Assembly (NCBI GenBank): GCA_022766385.1
Contig: JALEPJ010000018.1
Coordinates: forward strand, 1-64,000
Reading direction: 5' to 3'
Length of the DNA stretch: 64,000 bases
Origin: Rikenellaceae bacterium
Lineage (GTDB): Bacteria > Bacteroidota > Bacteroidia > Bacteroidales > UBA932
Below the pieces are notes generated by a model. It had not been told where the DNA came from. It ran no database searches and saw nothing but the letters and a program-made list of their open reading frames with translations. The position numbers and the translations under genes are program-made. Of this stretch, positions 27,804-38,099 are shown piece by piece (positions within the stretch are counted from its first letter, which is position 1; the number at the start of each line of letters is the position of its first letter).

Positions 27804-30710
27804 ATGAGAAGATTTAAATACTTTCTGGTAATGCTCTTGACCTTTGCTTCCGCAATGGGTTCTTCTGCCCAGACACGCGTAAAGGTCAGCGGAGTGATTA
27901 CTTCGTCTGAAGATAAGCAGCCGCTTATCGGAGCTGCTGTGATGGATGCTGCCGGCAATGGCGTCATTACCGACCTCGACGGACACTATGAGATTGTGGC
28001 GGACAGCGGGAGCGAACTGCTTTTCAGTTGCTTCGGCTATGTAGATGAAAAAAGGCTCGTACCAGATGCTCCTTCCTGCACCATTGACGTGGCTATGGAT
28101 ACCGAGAGCCTGAAGCTTGAGGATGCCGTGGTGATTGCTTATGGTGTGCGAAAGAAAGGCACTGTAGCAGGTTCCGTTTCCACGGTCAAGGCCGACAAGC
28201 TGGAGAATACTCCTGTTCCCGCTTTCGACCAGGCCCTTCAGGGTCAGGTAGCAGGACTCAGTGTGCTCTCCTCCACCGGTGAGCCGAGTGCATCTGCGAC
28301 TATGGTCATTAGAGGAACAAACTCTATCAATTCCGGCACCGCTCCGCTTTACATTCTGGATGGTGTAGCCATCTCTGCTTCGGATTTCAATACCATCAAT
28401 CCTGCCGATATCGAGAGTATGTCTGTGCTCAAGGATGCCTCTTCCACTTCGATTTACGGAGCGCGCGCATCCAACGGTGTGATTGTCATCACCACCAGAC
28501 GCGGCCGCAATATGGATAAGGCCAATCTCAGCCTGAAAGCCCAGTTCGGTGTTTCTTCAATCGCTTATGGCAATTGGGACTTGATGAATACTGCAGAGAG
28601 AATACAGTATGAGAAAGAGACCGGAATGGATGCCGGCCAGAATTATGAACTGCTCTCGAAGACAGATGTGAACTGGCTGGATGCGGTGTTCAACAAGGCC
28701 GCACTCCTGCACAACTACGAAACCTCGGTATCGGGCGCCACGGACAAGACCAATTATTTCATTTCCGGAGCTTACTACAATCAGGATGGTATCGCTCCAT
28801 CATCTGGTTTCGAGCGCTACTCGTTCCGCAGCAACTTCGAGCAGAGGCTCAGTTCCAAGGTCAAGGCCGGCGTGAATGTGATGTTCAATTTTCAGAACAT
28901 ACAACAGGCCGATGAAGGCAATTATACCCTCGTTACCCCTATTTCCGCAGCCCGCTTCATGCTTCCATATTGGAATCCTTACCGCGAGGATGGCTCGCTG
29001 ACCTCCATTTCTGACGGCAGCTGGAAAGGACAGGGACAGAACCCGCTGGAGTGGATTGCCAACAATCCTATGAAGTACAAAAAGTACAAGACTATGGCAA
29101 TGGGCTTCGTTGAGGCTGAGCTTTACAGGAATCTCGTCTTCCGTTCGCAGCTTTCCGCCGACTATTCGCACGCCACGGGCTTCGGCCAGTCCTTCCCGAG
29201 CTATACTCCGAACCAGGGCGAGGGTACGGCTTCCAGATCTTCAAGTGACGGGCTCAACCTTCAGATTTCCAATACTTTGACATACAAGTTCAATCTTGAT
29301 GGCATCCACGATTTCACCTTCCTGCTCGGACAGGAGGGGGAGAACTATCACGCGGAAGGCTTCTCCGTGACAGGCAAGGGACAGACCAACGATCTGCTCA
29401 CCGACCTTGCCTTTGCCACCAGAGTCACTTCCTGGACCAGTTATGCTGACCAGGACTATTCCAGAATATCCTTCTTCGGAAGAGGGGAGTACAGCTATCT
29501 TGATAAATACTATCTGGAAGGCTCTCTTCGTACCGATGGATCCTCTCGCTTCGGAAAGAACAAGCGCTGGGGAATGTTCGGCGCTGTGGGCTTTATGTGG
29601 AACCTGCGCAATGAGGACTTTGCGGCCTCTGCCCGCGATTGGTTAAGCAATGCTCAGATTTCCTTCAGCAGCGGTACAGCCGGCAATTCATCCATCCCCA
29701 ACTACGAGCACCTCGAACTTATCGGAGGCAATGGTAACTATGTGGGTGACAGCGCGATGCGCCCTGTACAGCCGGGCAATGAGAGCCTTAGCTGGGAAAG
29801 CTGTTGGACCACCAACCTCGGTTTTCACGCCGCTTTCCTGAACCGCTTGAACATTGACCTCGAATTCTATAATAAGTATACTACGGATATGCTGATGGCC
29901 GTACCTCTGTCCTATGCTCAGTCGAATGGCTATGGTTACCGCTGGGAGAACGTGGGACGTATGGTGAATGCAGGAGTCGAGTTCAACATATCCGCCGACC
30001 TTGTCAGGGCAGGGGATTTCTCATGGAATCTGAATGCCAACTTCGGCTATAACCTGAACCGCATAACTGAGCTCTACAACGGAGTCGATGAATATGAAAA
30101 CGCCAATACCAATACCAAGCTTGTAGTGGGACATCCACTTGGTGAGTTCTATATGAACCGCTTTGCAGGAGTCAACCCGGCTAACGGTGACGCTCTTTGG
30201 TATGACAAGGACGGCAATATCACCAACGTGCTCCGTGACAGTGACAGGGTACTCCTGGGCAAGAGCTGCAATGCTCCATGGCAGGGAGGTTTCGGTTCCG
30301 CCCTCTCTTGGAAAGGCCTGAGCCTAAGCGCCCAGTTCAGCTGGGTGGCAGGCCGCTATATGGTCAACAATGACCGCTATTTCGATGAGTCCAACGGCCG
30401 TTTCGCGACTTACAATCAGTCCCGCAGGCTGCTTGAGCGCTGGAAGGAGCCTGGAGACATTACGGACATCCCACGCCACGGTGTATTCACCGAATTTGAC
30501 AGCCGCCTGCTCGAGAACGCCTCTTTCCTCAGACTCAAGAACCTGATGCTGTCTTACAGCTTTCCAAAGGCGAGGATTTATGCACAGGCTCAAAACCTCT
30601 TTACCCTGACCGGTTTCAGCGGACTGGATCCTGAGGGCGTGGCCAATATCTATGCGGCCCAGTACCCTATGTCCCGCCAGTTTACCTTCGGACTTGACCT
30701 GATGTTCTAA
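27804..30710 (+). CDS. SusC/RagA family TonB-linked outer membrane protein
   Basis: CarboxypepD_reg-like N-domain, plug DQALQGQVAGLSVLSSTGEPSASATMVIRGTNSINSGTAPLYILDGV, C-terminal QFTFGLDLMF. Confidence 0.97.
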   Translation: MRRFKYFLVMLLTFASAMGSSAQTRVKVSGVITSSEDKQPLIGAAVMDAAGNGVITDLDGHYEIVADSGSELLFSCFGYVDEKRLVPDAPSCTIDVAMDTESLKLEDAVVIAYGVRKKGTVAGSVSTVKADKLENTPVPAFDQALQGQVAGLSVLSSTGEPSASATMVIRGTNSINSGTAPLYILDGVAISASDFNTINPADIESMSVLKDASSTSIYGARASNGVIVITTRRGRNMDKANLSLKAQFGVSSIAYGNWDLMNTAERIQYEKETGMDAGQNYELLSKTDVNWLDAVFNKAALLHNYETSVSGATDKTNYFISGAYYNQDGIAPSSGFERYSFRSNFEQRLSSKVKAGVNVMFNFQNIQQADEGNYTLVTPISAARFMLPYWNPYREDGSLTSISDGSWKGQGQNPLEWIANNPMKYKKYKTMAMGFVEAELYRNLVFRSQLSADYSHATGFGQSFPSYTPNQGEGTASRSSSDGLNLQISNTLTYKFNLDGIHDFTFLLGQEGENYHAEGFSVTGKGQTNDLLTDLAFATRVTSWTSYADQDYSRISFFGRGEYSYLDKYYLEGSLRTDGSSRFGKNKRWGMFGAVGFMWNLRNEDFAASARDWLSNAQISFSSGTAGNSSIPNYEHLELIGGNGNYVGDSAMRPVQPGNESLSWESCWTTNLGFHAAFLNRLNIDLEFYNKYTTDMLMAVPLSYAQSNGYGYRWENVGRMVNAGVEFNISADLVRAGDFSWNLNANFGYNLNRITELYNGVDEYENANTNTKLVVGHPLGEFYMNRFAGVNPANGDALWYDKDGNITNVLRDSDRVLLGKSCNAPWQGGFGSALSWKGLSLSAQFSWVAGRYMVNNDRYFDESNGRFATYNQSRRLLERWKEPGDITDIPRHGVFTEFDSRLLENASFLRLKNLMLSYSFPKARIYAQAQNLFTLTGFSGLDPEGVANIYAAQYPMSRQFTFGLDLMF

Positions 30711-30712
30711 AG

Positions 30713-32227
30713 ATGATGATTATGAATAAGATATACAGCCGAATACTGATACTGGGCAATGCTCTACTGCTCTCCGTGTCCTGTCTGGACAAGACACCCG
30801 GAGACTACATCCCTATTGACAATGGTATGGCTTCCGTCACCGACGCAGAGCAGATTGTCAACGGAATCTACAATACTCTCAAGAGTGGCAGCCTTTACAG
30901 CGGCTACCTGACTCTCTGCCCCGATATTCAGTGCGATCTCGTTCACGCTGTCCAGGGCAACTCAAACAGCTATGTGAACATCTGGCAGTGGGACATCCTT
31001 TCCAGCAACAGCTATATCGAGTCCGTCTATGCTGGCCTGTATGCAGTAATTGGACAATGCAACTACTATCTTGACAAGGTAGCCGGGCTAAAGGCCAGCC
31101 TCACTGACGATGTGAAAATCCAGCAGCTCGATGCGCTGACAGGAGAAACCTATTTCTGCAGGGCTTTGGCATACAGTGAGCTCATCAAGCTTTTCTGTAA
31201 AGCCTATGAGCCTGAAAGTGCTGAAAATGAGCTCGGAGTCGTGCTCGCCACCAGCTATTTCGACGAGAAGCCAGCTCAAAGGGACAATCTCAAGAATTCT
31301 TGGCTGCAGGTCATCAGCGACCTCAGCGAGGCTGACAAACTCCTTGATCCGGCTGACAACTCCTTCGATGCAGTTTATGCAAAGAACGGAGCAGTGCACG
31401 CTCTTTGGGCCAGGGTCGCCCTTTATATGCAGGATTGGGATGCTGCCATCGAACACTCTTCGGTTTTGATTGACGACAATGCGGATGCCTACAGACTGGC
31501 GGATTGCAATTCAAGATATAACTCGAGCACAAGCCTCCTCCAATATCTCTGGAATGATGATGCTTCGTATGAGAACATCTTCAAGCTGGGTTATACCTCG
31601 ACCTCATACGGCTCTCCTATCGGCTCCGTGTTCCTTAACTTCACCCGCGACTTTTACTACTATTATCCGGACTTCGTGCCTTCGCAGTCCGCCCTTGACC
31701 TGTACCAGAGCGCCGACCAGCGCTACAATTGCTATTTCCGCAGCTTGCAGACCGGTTACAGCCATCAGCTCAACTGGCCTCTGCTGATCAAATATTATGG
31801 CAATGAAGCCCTCATTGCCTTGAAAATCTATCACGTCAATATGCCGAAGGTGCTCAGGCTTTCGGAGCAGTATCTCATACGTGCGGAGGCTTGGTGCCAC
31901 AAGGGCAATTTCGCCAAGGCCAGTGCGGATTTAAGCACTCTGCGCGCCGCCCGCTTCACCACCGGAGGCAATATTTCGGTAAACGAATCCAACTGGCTGG
32001 AGACCATTTCAGAGGAAAGGGTGAGGGAGCTTTATATGGAGGGCTTCCGCCTGATGGACCTCAAGCGCTGGCATATGGGCTTCGAAAGACAGGAGCAGGC
32101 TTCCTGCGTGGCAGAGGGAGGCTCTCTCAAGATTGAGGCTGACAACCCTCTCTTCGTATGGCCTATACCTCGCAATGAGCTCGAGGCTCCGGGTTCGCAG
32201 ATTCAGCCTAACGAGAGCAACAGATAA
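30713..32227 (+). CDS. RagB/SusD family nutrient uptake lipoprotein
   Basis: Lipobox ...LLLSVSCLDKTP; ERVRELYMEGFRLMDLKRW; follows susC by 2 nt. Confidence 0.96.
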   Translation: MMIMNKIYSRILILGNALLLSVSCLDKTPGDYIPIDNGMASVTDAEQIVNGIYNTLKSGSLYSGYLTLCPDIQCDLVHAVQGNSNSYVNIWQWDILSSNSYIESVYAGLYAVIGQCNYYLDKVAGLKASLTDDVKIQQLDALTGETYFCRALAYSELIKLFCKAYEPESAENELGVVLATSYFDEKPAQRDNLKNSWLQVISDLSEADKLLDPADNSFDAVYAKNGAVHALWARVALYMQDWDAAIEHSSVLIDDNADAYRLADCNSRYNSSTSLLQYLWNDDASYENIFKLGYTSTSYGSPIGSVFLNFTRDFYYYYPDFVPSQSALDLYQSADQRYNCYFRSLQTGYSHQLNWPLLIKYYGNEALIALKIYHVNMPKVLRLSEQYLIRAEAWCHKGNFAKASADLSTLRAARFTTGGNISVNESNWLETISEERVRELYMEGFRLMDLKRWHMGFERQEQASCVAEGGSLKIEADNPLFVWPIPRNELEAPGSQIQPNESNR

Positions 32228-32231
32228 CAAA

Positions 32232-33140
32232 ATGAAAAGGACTATATATACAATTACTGCTCTGCTCGCCTTCCTGCTGCTTGCAGGGGCCTGCGTTGAG
32301 AACAGGAACATCTACGATGCTGAAGAGTATGTGATGTTTGCCGACACCCTCAAGGTCTATCCGGTCCAGGAGGATGTGGAGTATTTCAGTGTACCTGTCG
32401 TATCCACGGTTAGCAGGGATTATGACAGAACCTTCGGCGTAGAGATTATCGATAAGGGAAGCGACGCTACGGAGAACCTCCACTACCGTCTGGCATCCAA
32501 CAGCGTGACCATAAAAGCGGGTGAGACCCGTGCCGATGTGCTTGTGCACGGCATCTATGACAATCTTGATCCGTCTTCGACTCCTACCTTCACTCTGGCC
32601 CTGGTGATGCCGGAAGCCCTGGAGATGCCCCTCTACGGAAGAAGCACCAAGGTTGGACTGCAGAAATGCTGTCCTTTCGACATCAACGCTTTTACCGGCT
32701 GGTGCGTGCTCTCTTCCACTTTCCTCCAGTCCTTCAACCCTTACGGCTCATATCAGAGGCTGGTCAGGACATCCTTGAATCCGGACAGGCCGAACAGCAT
32801 TATCTGCCACAACTGGATGCTCAAGGGTTATGACATCGAACTTGATTTCGATGACTCGGATCCTCTTGCGCCTACAATGGACCTCCCTGAGGGCCAGACT
32901 ATGAGCGATGAAGGCTCGTTCTTCGGCCAGACCCACGGAGACGACCGCATACTCATCAGGAAGAGCAATGTCTATCCTTCCTATTTCAGCAGCTGCGGCA
33001 ATTATCTCTATGTCTGGACCCAGATGTACGTATATGATTTGAATACCTATTTTGGCAGCGTCGGCCATTTCTACACAGTAATGGAATGGGTAAGTGACGA
33101 AGAGGCTGAACGTCTCCGCCGCGAGGGTATGGCAATGTAA
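32232..33140 (+). CDS. DUF4843-like lipoprotein
   Basis: Start refined to MKRTIYTITALLAFLLLAGACVENRNIYD; YVMFADTLKVYPVQEDVEYFSVPVVSTVSRDYDRTFGVEI resembles DUF4843 proteins that follow SusD. Confidence 0.8.
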   Translation: MKRTIYTITALLAFLLLAGACVENRNIYDAEEYVMFADTLKVYPVQEDVEYFSVPVVSTVSRDYDRTFGVEIIDKGSDATENLHYRLASNSVTIKAGETRADVLVHGIYDNLDPSSTPTFTLALVMPEALEMPLYGRSTKVGLQKCCPFDINAFTGWCVLSSTFLQSFNPYGSYQRLVRTSLNPDRPNSIICHNWMLKGYDIELDFDDSDPLAPTMDLPEGQTMSDEGSFFGQTHGDDRILIRKSNVYPSYFSSCGNYLYVWTQMYVYDLNTYFGSVGHFYTVMEWVSDEEAERLRREGMAM

Positions 33141-33162
33141 TTACTATCTAATTCTACAAATA

Positions 33163-35475
33163 ATGAGAAAAACTTTATTTAAGGCAGCGTCTGTGGTTTT
33201 TGCCGCTTGCTGCGTATTCGCAAGTTCTTGCCAAGGGCCGGAAGATATCAAGCCGGTCTTTCCTGAAAATGAGGTCATTCTGACTCTTCAGTCAGGACAA
33301 AGTACAGATATCAAGTTCACAGCCAATATGGATTGGACAGTGAAAGTCAGCGGTGATGGTGCCGGAAACTACTTCGGAATACTTGATGCCGGCATTATGG
33401 AGACCTCTGTCAGCGGACAAGCAGGTGACCAGACAGTCACAGTAGGCTTTACCGATGATATCGAATTCGATGTCGACCGCGTTTGTACCGTGACCCTTGA
33501 GATGGGCGGTGAATCAAAGGAAATCGCCAAGCTCACCAAGATGCGCGGCAACCGTGTGCTCAGCATCTATGTTGCAGAGACCGATGATTTCGATTTCAAG
33601 AAGTCAGAAGACGCCTATGTATATGGAAGCGAGCCGGTGTCAAGCCTTGAACTTGTTACCTTCCCCGGTAGCACTGTCTATAGCATCCCTGTCAAGGTGG
33701 TTGCGAACTACAAGTGGTTGCTCAATACCAATTCAGAGTATCTGACTGCAAGCGTAAGCGAGGCATCGTCGGATTCAGAGGCTACCGAACTTCTTCTTAC
33801 TCTCACTACAGATGAATCTCTCGCTGCAGGTGCTACAATCGAGCTTAGCTTCCTCAGCTCAGCTTCATCCGATGCTGCTTCCTATCCTGTCAGCCTGACC
33901 GTTCCTGCTTTTGGCAACAGAATGGAAATCGATTGCCAGTCAACGCTTTACTTCAATAAGGCTGGAGAACTCAAGATGCCTACCGGAAGCTTTGCCCAGA
34001 ATCCGGCTATCTGCTACCTCCTTGCAGCCAAAGGCGCTAAGGTAAGGGCTTTGGAATGGAATGCAGAGCAGGGCTGGTACGACGTCAGTTATGCAGCCTG
34101 GGTTGGCTGCGAGCTCAATTTCGATGAGAACGACAGCTATCTCCAGTCCGCTACCGCTTTGATCAGTGTTGAAGCCAACGACGGCGCTGAGAGATATGCT
34201 GACATTATGGTGCTCCCTGCATCCATTGCCAACACTTCAGCAGAGGATCTTTGCACGGAAGACGGCAGCGCCATCAAGGAAGAATATAAGCAGTATCTTG
34301 TCGGCAGACTCACCCAGGAAGGTCTTAAACCTGATTTTGTAAGCCTTGACCCTGATGCAGACAACTACAAGGCTACACTTGAGAAGAACGCAGCCGGTAC
34401 AGATTGGATGAAGGATCAGTTCGGCACCGATGAAATCTATACTCTCACATATTCTGACCCTTATTCTGAATCTGCTCTCGTTTTCCTCCAGGCCGTAAAT
34501 GCCGAGATTTATGACTACGACTGCAACCGGGTATCGGAAAGCGCTCTGAGTACTTTCTGGCTCGAGTTCAACTCATTCGCTATGAACAAGAAGGGCAGGG
34601 TTTATATGTATCCTGATGCTTATGTAGCTTCTTCTGGCGAGAATCCTGAGTCGTTTATCCTTCTCAAGGATGCATCGGGCAATGCTCTTGCTCTCATCGA
34701 TTGTGTTTACAATGAAGCCGGTGGCTCCGAAAGCGGTGAAATGTTCAGCATCAGCCAGGGAAACGGAACTGTGACCAGACTCACTTCCGGTGACTACTAT
34801 GAAGGCATCTGCGGCAATTACAGCGTCAGTGAGGTTTATGATATCACTGTCTCAAGTGCTGCTACCATAATCAAGTCTGCAACCGCTCCTTCTGCTTTCA
34901 ATATTTACAATATGGAGCTCTCGCTAATCAAGGACGGCAGCCTCATGATTGAAGGCCACACAAGCAACGAGTTCTATGTATACGTAGGTGATAATGTCAG
35001 CGAGAAGACTTCTTGGATTGTAGTCGGAAAGGATTATAACGGCGTTAACTACGCAGCTTTCATCTTTACCTATGACCCTAATGCAAGTGGTTCAAAATCA
35101 ATTTCATTCGCATATCCGGAATATGTAAAGAACGCTGAAATCACCAAGTACAGCGGCAGCCTGCTCGGTAATATCAAGAACGAGCACTACGGTGTTGACG
35201 AAAATGTGATTTATGAGCTCAAGTACACTGGTGAGCCTCAGATGGCTCTTCTCAACGTGCCGGGAGAGCCTTACGGTCAGGCTGCTTGGAATAACTTCGA
35301 TGAGTCAACCTACAACCCTTATCCGAACTATTGGCTGACTTACGAGATGGAGGGTAGCTCACAGATGTATGTGAATATGGCTGAGACAGGAAAGTCTGAC
35401 TGGTTTGTCTGGATGGATAGGGATACCTACAAGCCAATTCTCATTCTCGTATGCACGGCTGTTGCAGCCAACTGA
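33163..35475 (+). CDS. Large lipoprotein with BACON-like N-terminal domain (putative surface binding protein)
   Basis: Start refined to MRKTLFKAASVVFAACCVFASSC; VILTLQSGQSTDIKFTANMDWTVKVSGD resembles BACON/DUF5003-type proteins. Confidence 0.72.
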   Translation: MRKTLFKAASVVFAACCVFASSCQGPEDIKPVFPENEVILTLQSGQSTDIKFTANMDWTVKVSGDGAGNYFGILDAGIMETSVSGQAGDQTVTVGFTDDIEFDVDRVCTVTLEMGGESKEIAKLTKMRGNRVLSIYVAETDDFDFKKSEDAYVYGSEPVSSLELVTFPGSTVYSIPVKVVANYKWLLNTNSEYLTASVSEASSDSEATELLLTLTTDESLAAGATIELSFLSSASSDAASYPVSLTVPAFGNRMEIDCQSTLYFNKAGELKMPTGSFAQNPAICYLLAAKGAKVRALEWNAEQGWYDVSYAAWVGCELNFDENDSYLQSATALISVEANDGAERYADIMVLPASIANTSAEDLCTEDGSAIKEEYKQYLVGRLTQEGLKPDFVSLDPDADNYKATLEKNAAGTDWMKDQFGTDEIYTLTYSDPYSESALVFLQAVNAEIYDYDCNRVSESALSTFWLEFNSFAMNKKGRVYMYPDAYVASSGENPESFILLKDASGNALALIDCVYNEAGGSESGEMFSISQGNGTVTRLTSGDYYEGICGNYSVSEVYDITVSSAATIIKSATAPSAFNIYNMELSLIKDGSLMIEGHTSNEFYVYVGDNVSEKTSWIVVGKDYNGVNYAAFIFTYDPNASGSKSISFAYPEYVKNAEITKYSGSLLGNIKNEHYGVDENVIYELKYTGEPQMALLNVPGEPYGQAAWNNFDESTYNPYPNYWLTYEMEGSSQMYVNMAETGKSDWFVWMDRDTYKPILILVCTAVAAN

Positions 35476-35487
35476 TAACAATTTGAA

Positions 35488-38097
35488 ATGAATTTCTCCA
35501 AAATACTGAAATACAGCATTCTGGGCCTGCTTACCTTTATACTGTCCAGCTCTTGTGTCCGGGAAGATGTCCCGGACCTGAGGGACAGTGACTACGGTTA
35601 TGTCCAGTTCAAAGTATATAAGGAGGCTTCCTACACCAAGGCCTCCAGCCTGGAATATCTCCGGGATGCATCCAAGGTGATGGTAATGCTGAAGTACGGT
35701 GATGTACAGATTAGCCAGACCCTGACTTTGTCCTATTCCGATGAGGAGTCGGCCGAATTCGGTTTGCGCAGCGCCAAACTCAAACTGCTCAAGGGAGAAT
35801 ATGACGTAGTCGCATATACCATATTCGACAAACTCGACAACGAGGTCTATAAGGGCGGCGCCCGCGGCAGCTTCGAGGTGACTGAGGGCGGTCTGACCGT
35901 TCACGACCTTACGGCTGACGTAGTGGCCAGGGGCAAGGTACGCTTCAGCTTCGTCAAGTATTTCCTGTCCGGCACCAAGGCCGCAAGCAGGGAATATACC
36001 TTTGATGAGGTGTCAAAGGTGGATCTTGTACTCCGCAACAGCACAAGCGGTGTCCGTACGGCTGTTAAGGGCCTGAAAACCAAGTTCTCAACCCACTTCT
36101 ACGACAAGGACGAGGTGGAAGACGGCTATATGACCTCAAGCTTGAGCTGCGACAGCCTCGTCAGCCTCAGGGCCGGCCGCTATGTAGTCGAGAACTACAG
36201 CCTCTTTGACAAGAGCGGAGAACTCCTGGAGCTCGCGGAGCCCGTTGAGGAGACAGCCTTCGAGCTCAAGGACAATACCACCGCTGATGTGGAAGTACCA
36301 GTGACAATGAACGAGTCTGCAGCCTATATCAAGGATTACTATGCTCTCAAGCAGATTTGGGAGTCCCTCGACGGCCCGAACTGGTATTATTTTGGAGAAG
36401 ATTGGCCTAACGGGGCCAATTGGGATTTCAACAAGTCCCCGGATCTTTGGGGCGACCAGCCGGGAGTGCAGCTGCATTCCAACGGCCGAGTTGCGCTCAT
36501 CAATATTAGCGACTTCGGTTTCCGGGGAGACCTCTCCCCGGCAATCGGACAGCTCAGCGAGCTGGTCGAACTCTACCTCGGCTCGCACAATGATCTGAAC
36601 CTCGTCGAATTTGATCCGACGATGGAAAGCGGCGGCGGCAAGGCTGCCCGTATGGAGCGTCACAAGCAATACCTTTCGATGCTTCATCCTATGCACCAAC
36701 TTTCCGAGCCTGTAGCCAGGGCCCTCAAGGAGCACGAAATCAGCATCCCTGAGATTGCCCTGTATGACCGTTATTCGGAGGCTGAAATCTTTGCAATGGA
36801 GAATGAACGCAGTATTTCACCTCGGGACATTACCATAGGCAAACTGGTGAACGGACTGCGTTCATTGCCGGCTGAAATAGGAAAGCTCAGCAAGCTCGAG
36901 CGCCTTTATATTGCCAATGGCGAACTCACCGACCTGCCTGCCGAGATGAGCAGGCTGGAGTCGCTGCTGGAGCTTGAACTTTACAATTGCCCGAAGATGA
37001 CACGCTGCCCCGAGGTGCTCGGACAGATGCCGGGTCTTGAGGTGCTCAATATGGGAGCGAATCCGCAACTGCTTGATGGTGAGCCGGAAAGAATCATTGA
37101 CCTGCTCTCGAAGAGCCCATCCGCTCCTCTTATCCAGATACTCTACCTGAACAAGGGCAATATGCAGGTGCTTGACGGAGCCGCTATTGCCAAAATGACC
37201 AAACTTGGCCTGCTTGACCTTTCGGACAACCGTATCGAGACCATTACCGAGGCCTTCGGCAATGAGGTGGGGCCCGTTCAGCTCTACCTGAACAACAACC
37301 GTCTTTCTTCCTTCCCTGTGAACGAAGACGGAGTATTCTGCAAGATGGAGGATATCGAGACCTTCAGTGTCAGCAACAACCTCTTCACTGAGTTTCCTGA
37401 CATCTTCTCATCCAAGTCCATCTTTATAATGGGTTCCGTTGACTTCTCCTTCAACCACATTTCCGGCTTTCAGAATGCCGGTAACGGCTACAAGGGCATC
37501 AATGTTACGACACTTACCCTGAACAACAATCCGGAACTGACAGTATATCCGGCCTGCCTGGCCGAGTCTGGCTCCATCATTGCCAACCTCGCCTTCAGGG
37601 GCTGCTCTCTCGAGCGCTTCGAGGAGGGCTGCTTCACAGGTGACAAGGTGGTCAACATTCAGTCTCTGGACCTCTCGTACAATCACTTGACCAAGCTTTC
37701 AGAGGAACTCATTGCTACCAATGTTCCTTACCTCTATGGCGTGGATCTTTCTTACAACCGCTTCTCGAAGTTCCCGTTCGAGCCTTTGGACTGTGCCGGC
37801 CTTACTGTGCTGGGTGTCAGGGGTCAGCGCAATGAGGCGGGGGAGCGCTGTCTGAGCCAGTGGCCTACAGGTATCTACAAGCATAAGGGCCTCAGGGGCC
37901 TTTATCTGGGCTCAAACAATCTTGGCAAGATTGACGACACCATCTCCACATTGATCTATTTCCTGGATATCAGCGACAATCCGGAAATTATCTTCGATGC
38001 CAGCGATATCTGCGCAGCTTATGCGAACAAGGTTTATTACCTGATATATGACAAATCGCAGGAAATACGCAATTGTGAGTACATAGAACTGGATTGA
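35488..38097 (+). CDS. Leucine-rich-repeat lipoprotein with DUF4458-like N-terminal domain
   Basis: Lipobox LLTFILSSSC; cap ALKQIWESLDGPNWYYFGEDWPNGANWD; repeats such as LGLLDLSDNRIETI, VQLYLNNNRLSSFP, LDLSYNHLTKL. Confidence 0.86.
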   Translation: MNFSKILKYSILGLLTFILSSSCVREDVPDLRDSDYGYVQFKVYKEASYTKASSLEYLRDASKVMVMLKYGDVQISQTLTLSYSDEESAEFGLRSAKLKLLKGEYDVVAYTIFDKLDNEVYKGGARGSFEVTEGGLTVHDLTADVVARGKVRFSFVKYFLSGTKAASREYTFDEVSKVDLVLRNSTSGVRTAVKGLKTKFSTHFYDKDEVEDGYMTSSLSCDSLVSLRAGRYVVENYSLFDKSGELLELAEPVEETAFELKDNTTADVEVPVTMNESAAYIKDYYALKQIWESLDGPNWYYFGEDWPNGANWDFNKSPDLWGDQPGVQLHSNGRVALINISDFGFRGDLSPAIGQLSELVELYLGSHNDLNLVEFDPTMESGGGKAARMERHKQYLSMLHPMHQLSEPVARALKEHEISIPEIALYDRYSEAEIFAMENERSISPRDITIGKLVNGLRSLPAEIGKLSKLERLYIANGELTDLPAEMSRLESLLELELYNCPKMTRCPEVLGQMPGLEVLNMGANPQLLDGEPERIIDLLSKSPSAPLIQILYLNKGNMQVLDGAAIAKMTKLGLLDLSDNRIETITEAFGNEVGPVQLYLNNNRLSSFPVNEDGVFCKMEDIETFSVSNNLFTEFPDIFSSKSIFIMGSVDFSFNHISGFQNAGNGYKGINVTTLTLNNNPELTVYPACLAESGSIIANLAFRGCSLERFEEGCFTGDKVVNIQSLDLSYNHLTKLSEELIATNVPYLYGVDLSYNRFSKFPFEPLDCAGLTVLGVRGQRNEAGERCLSQWPTGIYKHKGLRGLYLGSNNLGKIDDTISTLIYFLDISDNPEIIFDASDICAAYANKVYYLIYDKSQEIRNCEYIELD

Positions 38098-38099
38098 GT

